Assembly: GCA_014529385.2 (NCBI GenBank)
Contig: CM043949.1
Location: 114,455,477 to 114,519,476, forward strand
Source: Adiantum capillus-veneris
Taxonomy: Eukaryota; Streptophyta; Polypodiopsida; Polypodiales; Pteridaceae
Length of the DNA stretch: 64,000 nucleotides
Reading direction: 5' to 3'
Of the stretch, positions 55,331 through 64,000 are shown in pieces; the stretch's first letter is position 1, and each line of letters starts with the position of its first letter. Both the position numbers and the translations under genes were made by a program. Below the pieces are notes generated by a model. It did no database searches. It saw only the letters and a program-made list of their open reading frames with translations, and was not told the DNA's origin.

Positions 55331-55706
55331 ATATGGTTTTCACCCTTTTTTCCCTCAATCTTTTAGCCCAAATTTTATGGTGGTAATTTCTACTTACCCT
55401 ACTCCTAAGTATTGAAATAAAAACAAAAACAACGGTACAAAATAAAGTCAAAACAAAAAAAGAAACAACACTTTGAAAGCATAGAGAAAATCAAAGAATG
55501 AAATTCTTTTGGCTATCTCATTCACAACCCTCTTTATCTCTAAAGAAAATCAACTTCTAGACTCTACCAAGCACTAAACCCCATGTCTAATTGCTTCACT
55601 ACTTAGGTGTAAATGGAATGGAAAGAAAAACCTTCAAAAAGAACGCTCCAAATACGCACTAGGTCACTCACCATCTAAGGATCATCATCCCCGGCAGCAG
55701 AGCCAA
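55331..55706 (-). mobile_element. Leader and primer-binding site of a minus-strand Tat/Athila-like element fragment
   Basis: On the minus strand, TTGGCTCTGCTGCCGGGGATGATG (55,706 downward) resembles the TTGGCGCCGTTGCCGGGGAC-type primer site. About 300 nt later the 17 bases GGAGTAGGGTAAGTAGA (55,405-55,389) match the leader of the plus-strand element exactly. No coding part of this element is recognisable to the left. Confidence 0.6.
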
Positions 55707-55971
55707 TGTTCGCGGGTCGTAGTGATGCACGTCTGTAGCATAGCAATCTGTCACTAACATAATGTCAATACTCAGGGAAGTGACTCTGATGGGACATAAA
55801 GACTCTTTGAGGTTGTCAATTTCAAGAAGTGAACTCTTAACAAGCAAACACACCAACTCAACAAGCAAACCAACACTCAATGATCAGGGAAATCGGCCTA
55901 TGTCCTTTCTCACCGCTCTAAGCCATCACGCCATTTCTACACTCGAATGGACTCGATATGCAACGAATTAA

Positions 55972-57240
55972 CACTAGGTTGGTAATGGGACACTTTTAAG
56001 TCCTGGACACTTTTATGTCCTGTGAAGTGACCATTTTCCTTGAATTATGTCAAGAGTTTCAAAATGGATTTTGAGGTGCTATCTATCTATACTTGATATA
56101 CTAGAATGTTTCGTTTTCTTCCATAATTGAAACAATCAACCATCGTTGTGTACAATGCAAAATATGGTATTAGGTGCCCCAAAACTCAAGGAATGTTAGC
56201 TTTATGTTACAATATGCGACATAGAAAATCAAAAATGAATTTGGATATCATGAAATCCACCCAAAAAATCATAGAAGAGCTAAAATGGGCTAAAAAACAG
56301 GACTTGATAATTTTTGTAATGTGGTCATAACTTAGAACTTTATTATTTATTTCTCCCTAGAAGCATCAGGACATGTTGAGGACTACTAAAGATAGTTCTC
56401 TAGCATTATAGACCTCACAAACATGAATTCTAGAGTGGGATAGTTGCAAAAAGTTGAAAAAAGCCAAAAACAGGATCCGTTTTTTCACACAGTTTAGGTT
56501 GTGAAATGTTGTGCAAGGACAATGTTAAAGATGGAATTGATATTCCAAAAAAATGTCGAGTTTTTTTCAGCTCATGAGACAATTGTTAGTTTCTTGTGAC
56601 AACTACATGCATTTTGTAGGTAGTAACCATATCTAGCCATAAGGATCAAATTTGGCTAGATATTGAATAGTTTCCATGGGATTCTACAACTCATAATGTT
56701 CAACCCAGTTTTTTCATGTTTGCTGTATTTAACACTTCATCTTTGTCCCCAAGATTCCCCTTGGTAAGAGATGTATTATTCTTTTGACATGCTCCATGGC
56801 TCCTTATGAACATAAAGGACAATAGGGAACTAAGAAAACATGCATATATTATTTGTATTGAGCGTGGCTATAGAAACTTTGATGATAGGTTTGCAGAATG
56901 GTAAAAATTCAATTTTTTTGTACCTATTTATTTTGGCAAAACAAAAAATAGTGAGTGAGAAGTAATCATATGTTCTGATCACCAACCCATTGAAGTTAAC
57001 TAGGGAATTTATCTCAAGTCCTACAAAAATCTCTAATCTTATTTTTATGCAACAAAACGCTTGGTGTGACCAAAAGATGAGAAATTTTACAAGTTTCTTA
57101 ATTTTTCCATGTTTAGTAGGCCTTGAACTATAACCTCATGAAAGGATTTTACAAAATGAGTGGATCTACTATGGTTTTGGAGGTTTTTCTCAAAACCCTG
57201 AAAGGACACTTTTATGTCCTGTTAGGTTACCAACCTAGTG
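55972..57240. mobile_element. Foldback/MITE-like DNA element, copy B (1,269 bp)
   Basis: The ends CACTAGGTTGGTAA and TTACCAACCTAGTG are a perfect inverted repeat. TTAA lies on both sides (55,968-55,971 and 57,241-57,244). It is collinear with copy A (3,007-4,322) except for an inverted interior of about 490 bp and a deletion of about 50 bp near 57,060. It carries the same GGACACTTTTATGTCC subterminal motif at both ends. It has no coding capacity. Confidence 0.88.
56088..56584. other. Internal segment of copy B, inverted relative to copy A
   Basis: This runs from TATACTTGATATACTAG to CAGCTCATGAGACAATT and is the reverse complement of 3,127-3,605. The flanks GCTATCTATCTA and TTGTTAGTTTCTTGTGAC match copy A in direct orientation. 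Confidence 0.85.
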
Positions 57241-57401
57241 TTAAAGTCTACGAGGAGGTCCAACACATCTAGGGGCACTATCCTACCAACTTTGGTTGCA
57301 ATCCAGAAAGGTACCAAAATCACAATCCATCATGAAAAAGGTCTTGAAAACTACAGCAGAAGGCCCTATGGTCTAAGAACACTCTCCTATGGTCAAAATG
57401 T

Positions 57402-59209
57402 TGGAAAGGGAGAAGTTGGAAAACACCCAACACACTCAGTGAATGCCTCTCTATAGCCCAGTGATTTCACAGCACCCCTATCCCCTAGCAAACACACACC
57501 ATGGTACACAATCTGCAAATGACTATTTCCCTTGCCCGAACCCAGCCAACCCTGACAACATGCACCCAATGGCAAAGAAAATCATTGTAGCTTCTATCTA
57601 CAACCTCTTCAAACACCATATCTGCCCATATATGCATCTCAACAAGGACACAATCCCTTGCCAAACCTTTAGCATGCCCAACACTCACAGATATACAATC
57701 CCGAATTTGAGCACACACCTTTATCCACTAGCAACCACAAGTTGGCCTACAGGCTTGCATCCTCATGGCATATCCCATACCCACGGAAAGAGATTTCACA
57801 TAGTACATACAAATGTAAGCATAGGAGAAAAAAAGAACAAAAAGCACACCCATAAACAACCAAGACTATGGAGATCACGTCACTTGATAAACTTGGTATG
57901 AATGTGTACAATGGTGGCTTTATATCAAAAACATCCTTTAGTGCAGCATCTGGCCAACCCTTTACATGCGCTAAAGCTCCTCTTTACCACACTCTGACAC
58001 TCTTCAATTATTATCGGGCAGCCTGCAAGTGTCACCCTTTGTAAACAGCAGGTATGCACGCCTTGAGAAGACCTCTACTCTTCTCCCATGCACTCGGACA
58101 CTTCTTGTTTTTTCCTATGGCCACAACAAACTTCCCAAGCTCACGGCCTGGCTCTAATCTGAGTTGCTACAGTCTCCCGGCCATCTCCTCTACAACTGGC
58201 AGCCCTGCAACTCGGCACCAACTTTGTTTTTGTATGCATGCCTCAAAATTTTCCCGTTGACCCTCAGGCCCGCGCTCATTTGCAGCTCCTTCCTCTGAAG
58301 TCAGCCTTTGTAGCTCCTCTAACCTGTAGTTGATCTTGGCCCTGCTCTCCTCAAAGCGGCCCTGAGCTCCTTGCTGGCATCTCCTTCATTTCATGCCCTG
58401 GCGGCCCTGCACATGGTTTGCTTCTTCTACCCCTACACCGCATGCAAGTCCCCCCCCCCCCCCCCCCTTGTGCTCTTGAAGGCTCTACCATACCGCCCCT
58501 GAAGCCCCGGCTCTTCTTTGGCCCACCATGCAGCGTTCTCTCTTTTTTCTCTCGGCCTCCCTCCATCCATATGGCATTTTTCCCCTGCATGCCCACTACC
58601 TTGCAAAACTTCCTTTTTTTATCAAGCTCTGTGAGTTGGGCCGCTTTCCCACGAGAAGGACCATGATCATGTTGAACATCGCACTCCTTCACCTAAACTT
58701 CATGGCAATGACCAAGACACCATCCCTAGCAAACATCAATCCCCGCAATGGTCCTCTGCCACTCGTGTTGCTGCGGGGAAAAAGACGACCATTGCTTTGG
58801 CCTCTGTATTTAACTGAATGTGCTAGCCAATTGAAAAGCCCCATCACCATAGTTTCAATGAGCTTCAATGCCCTCCAAGTGAAAGGTATTCCTGTCAAGT
58901 AGAGTGTCTTGTGATAGAAAAAAATACTTGCAGCTTCTACTAGCGAGTGCTCCATCCCTATGCATTGTCTCCTAACTGCATCAAATACCTGCCCAATGTT
59001 CCCATCATTTGCTTGCAAACTGCCATGCCTAGGCTTCTTGCACTTCCATAGGCTGACCATCTTCAGCTGTACCATCATTGCCCAACCCCTCATTGAGCAT
59101 TCATACTCAACTATAGCATTATTTAGATAATAGATTATTGCATATTAGAAAAGTGATACTTAGTATGTATATAAGCAGTAGATAGATAAAGAGAGAGATT
59201 TTATCAGCA
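57402..59209 (-). repeat. 3' LTR of the gag-only retrotransposon (about 1.8 kb)
   Basis: 57,402-58,335 matches 60,930-61,853 in direct orientation. The outer minus-strand end is ...CCCTTTCCA. The inner end is set by the purine tract at 59,211-59,232, giving a start near TGCTGATAAAATC (59,209). An 18-bp C run lies at 58,450-58,467. Open frames within it are not supported as genes. Confidence 0.75.
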
Positions 59210-60890
59210 GTAGAATCCCCCCAAATCAAATGGAAAGCCATATGCTCTCCCAACCATGATTGGCACTCCACCTAGATAAAAAATAAATCGTTGGCCAAAG
59301 CCATGCATCTGTAAAATATATGAAACATGTGCTCGTAATACATCTCTAAACCTACACATAGAGCATGATAAAAGCTCTTCATAACATTCCTCCTCTTCAA
59401 CTTGTATCGAGCAATGGTCGTTGTGCACATGATAAGCATCCCCACCCATATGAGAGACTCCTATAGAGTCCCAGGCAACCATACCAATATCGAGTGAAGA
59501 AGTCTTCATATCAAAAACTCCTTGCAAAGAGCATAGTATCTGGCATAAAACGTGCAAAAAAGCAACCCTTAAAAGCATAACTATCAACCCATCGGCACAA
59601 ATCTGTTTGCACATAGTCTGGATGTCTCTCGCCATCAATCCCAAGTCCATAGAACCTCCCTTGTTGACTATTTTATCCTCTATTTCTTTTGCTGCATCCC
59701 AAACTTGATTGTCCGCTTTGACATCACACAAAGGCTTAAGAAAAATCACGTGTGCTTTTTTTTTTGACACTGGAGGAGGTGTAAGGTCTTGCTTAATCTT
59801 CATGCTGGCCATAGATTTAGCAACAAGAACATGTGACTCCTCATCTATACTGACTATTGGCTCATCAAACCCCCAATCAACTTCATCCTCAGAGCTTACC
59901 TCTCTAGTCGGCAAAGCCTCACCATCCCAAGGCATAAGAGAGGGTTGCCCAACCCCCTGGTCTTAGACATCACTCGTTTTTTTGTCGACTACTTGAGAAA
60001 CTTCCATATTTGTATCTGCCTCTACAATTGGATCATGTGACACTTGCATAGTCGGCTTCATCTCCTCTATCACTTAATGATCTTTACCCTCTACTTAGAA
60101 CTGAGAACCAACGACGTCTTATGTCTCTTCTTCATGCATACCCTTGTTTATGCATCCTTCATCCTCGTTGATGAGGTCCTCCTTTGAAGGCATGTATGTA
60201 TACCACATGGGGGGCACCAATGAAACATGATATGGAATAGAGCTTACCCATGGAGAACTTGTAACCGCTGCATGTCGGGAACTGTGAACTGTTTGTACTT
60301 GCATTGCTTGTTGTGGGGTCGTCCAAACAACTTCATAATGACTAGGCTTGAGCAAACCCATCTCCAATATCTTCTTCGTCTTTCTACTCTTCACTTTGGC
60401 AACGTACACTGCATCCTCATAGGACTCCGCACCAGCAAACTCCACCGTATCTCGAATCTTGGGATGTAAGCACTCCAAAAACCTCTCTAATTTGAAGTAG
60501 TCGTTGCCTTGGGACTGTGCAGCAGCTTCTAATTGCTGCCAAATTTCTTCAAGTTGCTTTAAAAAATTTGCAAACTCACCAATTACATCTTGCTTCAATG
60601 CCTTCAATTTTGCGTCCAATTTTGCAGGTGAAATTCTCTGCTTGAAGTCTTGGATAAACCGAGCTCGAATTACCTTCCATGACTGCCTATCAGGAACTTC
60701 CAGCCCCTTGAACCAAGCTTTGGCATTCCCTCGCATCACCAAAGGCACAACCCTTGACATGGCTTCATCGGTCACCATTTGCATCGACAACATCCAGAGC
60801 TCCACGTCTGACATCCAATCTTCAGCATCTTGCTTACCTGAGAACACTAACTCACAATCTGGCACCATGTTATTGCACCACGTCATCACT
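59204..60890 (-). pseudogene. Gag with long C-terminal extension (about 560 codons), four TAA interruptions
   Basis: The likely start is MIAQVMTWCNNMVPD (about 60,902), just inside the 5' LTR; an upstream ATG at 60,961 lies in the LTR. The retrotransposon gag domain is clear (residues about 15-190): DAEDWMSDVELWM, RGNAKAWFKGLEV, RFIQDFKQRISP and RFLECLHPKIRDTVEFAG. The frame then passes four TAA codons (about 60,119, 60,095, 60,074 and 59,966), each where Gln would fit, and continues through DEVDWGFDEPIVSIDEES to GFPFDLGGFYC. No zinc knuckle or pol domain is visible. The extension is unrecognised. Such an element would rely on enzymes from an autonomous relative. Confidence 0.8.
59211..59232 (-). 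promoter_or_regulatory. Polypurine tract within the coding frame
   Basis: The minus strand reads TTTGATTTGGGGGGATT just before the 3' LTR. The same bases encode FDLGG near the end of the ORF. The element near 7,960 has the same arrangement. Confidence 0.65.
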
Positions 60891-60929
60891 TGAGCGATCA
60901 TTGTGATCGTCAATGGGGGCACCACAAGA

Positions 60930-61853
60930 TGGAAAGGGGGAAATTGGAAAACACCCAGCACACTGAATGAATGCCTCTCTATAGCCCTGTGGTATCACAA
61001 CACCCCTATCCCCTAGCAAACACACACCACGATACACAATCTGCAACCGACTATTTCCCTTGCCCGAACCCAGCAAACCCTCACAACATGTCCTCAATGG
61101 CAAAGAAAATCATTGTAGCTTCTATCTACAACCTCTTCAAACACCATATCTGCCCATATATGCATCTCGACAAGGACACAATCCTTGTCAAACCTTTAGC
61201 ATGCACAACACTCACAGATATACAATCCTGAATTTGAGCACTCGGCTTAATCCACTAGCAAACACAAGTTGTCCTACAAGCTTGCATCCTCATGGCATAT
61301 CCCATACCCATGGAAAGAGATTTCACATAGTACATACAAATATAAGCATACGAGAAAAAAAGAACAAAAAGCACGCCCATAAAAAACGAAGACTATGGAG
61401 ATCACGTCACTCGATAAACTTGGAATGAATGTGTACAATGGTGGCTTTATATCAAATTAGTGCAACATCTGGACAACCATTTACATGCGCTAGAGCTCCT
61501 CTTTACCACACTCTAACACTCTTCAATTACTCTCGGGAAGCCTGCAAGTGTCTCCCTTTGTAAACAGCAGGTATGCACGCCTTGAGAAGACCCCTACTCT
61601 TCTCCCACGCACTCGACACTTCTTGTTTTTTCCTATGGCCGCAACAAACTTCCCAAGCTCAGGCCTGGCTCTGATCTGAGTTGCTCCAGTCTCTCGGGCA
61701 TCTCCTCTACAACTAGCGGCCCTGCAAGTCGGCTCCAACTTTGTTTTTGCATGCATGCCTCAGAATCTTCCCATTGACCCTCACACTCACGCTCATTTGC
61801 ATCTCCTTCCTCTAAAGTCGGCGTTTACAGCTCCTCTAACCTGCGGCTGATCT
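60930..61853 (-). repeat. 5' LTR (truncated) of the gag-only retrotransposon
   Basis: It matches 57,402-58,335 with moderate divergence and small indels, for example AAAACATCC present near 57,930 and absent near 61,455. The outer half of the LTR is missing beyond about 61,853. Confidence 0.85.
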
Positions 61854-63480
61854 CAAGACCCGACAGGCTTACTAATGCAAAAAGGGGGCACTGTTTTCCA
61901 TTATTTTGGTTTTTTGCATGTTTGATTGAGAGAATTTTGGTAAACCCAAGTATATATGCCCTTAATTAATGTGGTGCAATAGTAAATAGAGGACGAACAC
62001 CAAAGATGAGCCCCTAGGTGTGTGTACATATGTAAAAATCACAATTTTCATGCTAAAAAAGTAAGAAAACGGAACAATCTGGCCAAAAATACTATAGATG
62101 GATGTATATAGTGATTTATTATGCTATTTTCTAGTTATTTTGATTTATGGATATTTTTTAGGTCAAGTTATCTTTTTTCCTTTATTTTTTGTTTATTTTC
62201 TAGAGAGAAACAAAGAAAAATAGAAAAAGCAAGTAAAATAGCAAGTGACAAAAGAATAATATGGGAGTGATCAGTAAGTCAACGACAGCTTATCGTGAAG
62301 ATGGGTTGCAATTATGAGAAAGTTGCGAAAAGCTCGGTTTGGTAATTTGTTGAATGAAATGAAAAACAGAGCAAACGAAGTCCAAATGAAGAAATTTCTA
62401 AGCCTAAAGTGCATTTCGCGACATGAGAGGAGCACATGTCAAGTTTGGTAACAAGTGGTTTGGGGAACCCCGATATAAGATAATTTGGGCCCACTTCTTA
62501 GCTCATTTTCACCATTCACAGGTGAAAGAGAGCTTGAGAGACCTAGAGCGTGCAGACTTTCTACAAATTTGTACAATGAACATGACACATCAACTAGCGC
62601 CAAACATGAGAGGTAGACTCGTTACCATATGATCTTCTTGTTCTATACTCACTTTGGCGCAAAAAACTCCCAAAATCGACAATGTAGCATCGCGTTAAAG
62701 AAATCTATCATCAAAAAGAGAGCCAAAACATCAAGTTAGGCTTCGGATATGCAAAGCGTGATTTGGCCCTCACGGACAAGCGATGCGTCCATTTGCCACC
62801 AAACATCACAGGCATCATTGACATATCATCCATAACCAAAACTTATGGTCAAACCTCCAGGGAAATCTTCTCCAACCTTCTCCTCACAAAAAGACACAAA
62901 TTTAGCGACAAATCACCAAAAACGGTATCCATAAAGCCAACGGTTACATCGGAGCCATGGGAAGTTGCTCTAATGCATCTTCAAGCTTAGTAGAATGATC
63001 TCAAGAAAAATCACCAGAGAAGGTTATCTCCAAAGACAACAATCCATTTTGGAAACTAAAATGACAAACAAGGAGTTTTTATGCTAAACACATGTGTTTT
63101 AAGGTTGAACCAAAGCTAGATAGGCTTGTTGCACTAGCACACATTCTCCCAAGGCATTAGATTCTGATTTTTGCATTCTAGACACCATACGTGTATGATG
63201 TCTAACTGTCCCATTTACACAGGTTTTGCACCACTTGACCATACCATCTCTTCTCAAATTCTCATTACATCTCATACACCAAGTTTCATGCAAATTGGAT
63301 CGTTTGAAGACATCAGATGAAGTCAAAATGCATAGTTAGAGTCTCCTCGCAAGATTTGGCCTCACATATGGCATGTCCAAGGCATCTACTTCATGCCCAA
63401 ATGCTTAAAAGGCCATTTTCTCATCATAGAAATCATACACGTTGATGGCGGATTTTTTAAAATAAAAGAAAAACAAAAAA
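61854..63480. other. Unassigned retroelement-like sequence
   Basis: A purine tract AAAAAGGGGGCA at about 61,878-61,889 could be a polypurine tract with an LTR starting just after it. Near 63,180 lies a close relative of the leader inverted repeat (arms AGACACCATAC and GTATGATGTCT), followed by CACCAAGTTTCAT, also present after the 37,748 copy. So part of this may be leader or LTR of a related element. No coding sequence is convincing. Confidence 0.4.
63180..63203 (+). repeat. Isolated copy of the leader inverted-repeat motif
   Basis: AGACACCATAC and GTATGATGTCT arms with a 2-base centre (one arm mismatch), matching the motifs at 37,455-38,624. Downstream similarity (CACCAAGTTTCAT about 90 bp later) supports homology rather than chance. 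Confidence 0.7.
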
Positions 63481-63484
63481 AAAC

Positions 63485-64000
63485 TTATTTTTCCTTTGCT
63501 GGAGCCTTGGCGACACTGTTGGAAGGCTCGGTACCGCCTGGTAAACCTCACGACACCTCTACGGGCATGGCGCACACCCCCCCCCCCCCCCCCCCCTTTT
63601 GATTGGCCGGCCTTATCACCTCAGGCCCCCGCTTGTCTATACCCCAGCGTGGCCGGCCGCCCTCGGTTTCAGATACCCCTTCTCTCGTTCCCCCGTAGTT
63701 TATTCCCCCTCCCCCCCTCGGCGGGCATCGGATGAAATAACCCCCCCCCCCTCTCTCTCTCATTTTCCCTACATACCTCTCTCCAATATCCTCTCTCTCT
63801 ATCGCCATTTCCCCTCGGCCAGGCGCAAGCCTCGATCACTCACCCCAACCCCTCTCTCGTTTTTCCTCTCATGCTCCCTCTGTGTCGACTCGCATGTGAA
63901 CCCCCGATCTCCCGTATTCTTACACTCACCCTCTCCCTCTCTCACACTCTTCCCCCCCCCCCCCCCCCCCCTTCTCATTACCCCACCCTTGGCCCGCTAA
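63485..64000. other. C-rich, CT-rich region with poly-C tracts
   Basis: Pure C runs lie at about 63,577-63,596 (20), 63,741-63,751 (11) and 63,952-63,971 (20). Between them are CT microsatellites and CCCTC-type lines. The base composition changes sharply from the AT-rich sequence on the left. It could be the promoter or 5' UTR of a gene beyond the window, but I see no start, splice site or domain to support one. Open frames here are low-complexity. Confidence 0.5.

Larger units (their letters stand above)
55707..57401 (-). repeat. Partial LTR of the minus-strand element, split by a foldback element
   Basis: On the minus strand the sequence just before the primer site ends CCGCGAACA, a typical LTR CA end. 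The candidate LTR includes 55,707-55,971 and 57,241-57,401, separated by the foldback element. The outer end is unknown because another element's LTR abuts at 57,402. Confidence 0.4.
57402..61853 (-). mobile_element. Gag-only non-autonomous LTR retrotransposon, 5' LTR truncated
   Basis: Two direct repeats (57,402-59,209 and 60,930-61,853) flank a minus-strand interior of about 1.7 kb encoding gag and a C-terminal extension but no protease, RT or integrase. The 5' LTR (right) lost its outer half at about 61,854, where unrelated sequence begins. A possible primer site, TGGTGCCCCCA, follows the LTR by about four bases (minus strand, about 60,925). I could not assign it to a tRNA. Confidence 0.8.

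Noticed and set aside
58351-59093. Minus-strand frames in the 3' LTR of the gag-only element
   Set aside because: They lie in LTR sequence past the polypurine tract, and I could not confirm the frame in the other LTR, which is truncated before most of this region.
63599-64000. 133-codon Pro/Ser/Leu-rich plus-strand frame reaching the window edge
   Set aside because: It is a low-complexity translation of C/CT-rich DNA with poly-C runs; nothing supports a protein.

Overview
The window is plant nuclear DNA made almost entirely of transposable elements, with no intact host gene. It suggests a land plant, probably a fern or lycophyte. The plant call rests on plant Ty3/gypsy elements with an initiator-tRNA-Met primer site, a plant En/Spm (CACTA) transposon, PPR-gene relics and a heavy-metal-associated (HMA) gene fragment. 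The narrower fern guess is inference, from the style of the PPR relics, where segments like KIHDDIVSQGLL recur.

Layout. (1) 1-12,440: a dispersed repeat of about 2.2 kb carrying PPR relics occurs as copy a (about 618-2,890, direct), copy b (about 2,898-6,475, inverted, forming a large palindrome with a), partial copy d (about 6,476-7,362) and copy c (about 10,128-12,350). Copy b is split by a 1.3-kb foldback DNA element. Between d and c lies a degenerate minus-strand reading frame of a pol-less retroelement. (2) 12,441 to about 32,764: an old Ty3/gypsy element (gag, protease, RT, RNase H, integrase, chromodomain-like tail) with LTRs of about 3 kb or more that contain a palindrome-rich tandem array. 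A younger 8.9-kb gypsy element (18,766-27,640, minus strand) sits inside its RNase H codons, with a perfect CTCTG target duplication. (3) 32,765-36,914: LTR-like and unassigned sequence. (4) 36,915 to about 54,010: a decayed plus-strand gypsy element, probably Tat/Athila-like (tRNA primer site, long leader with five phased inverted repeats, an unrecognised two-copy domain ORF, double zinc knuckle, RT, RNase H, integrase). It is interrupted by a complete 7,964-bp CACTA element (40,956-48,919) that holds two genes and a captured HMA fragment. (5) 54,010-57,401: 3' debris, a minus-strand leader plus LTR of a related element, and a second foldback element. (6) 57,402-61,853: a minus-strand, gag-only non-autonomous LTR retrotransposon with a truncated 5' LTR. 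(7) 61,854-64,000: unassigned retroelement-like sequence, then a very C-rich end.

None of the element genes is fully intact. The nested gypsy element is the youngest and closest to complete. Its premature stops, and most of those I examined in other elements here, sit where a C-to-T or G-to-A change of a Gln, Arg or Trp codon explains them. All coordinates and translations were read by eye; boundaries given as 'about' are uncertain by tens of bases.
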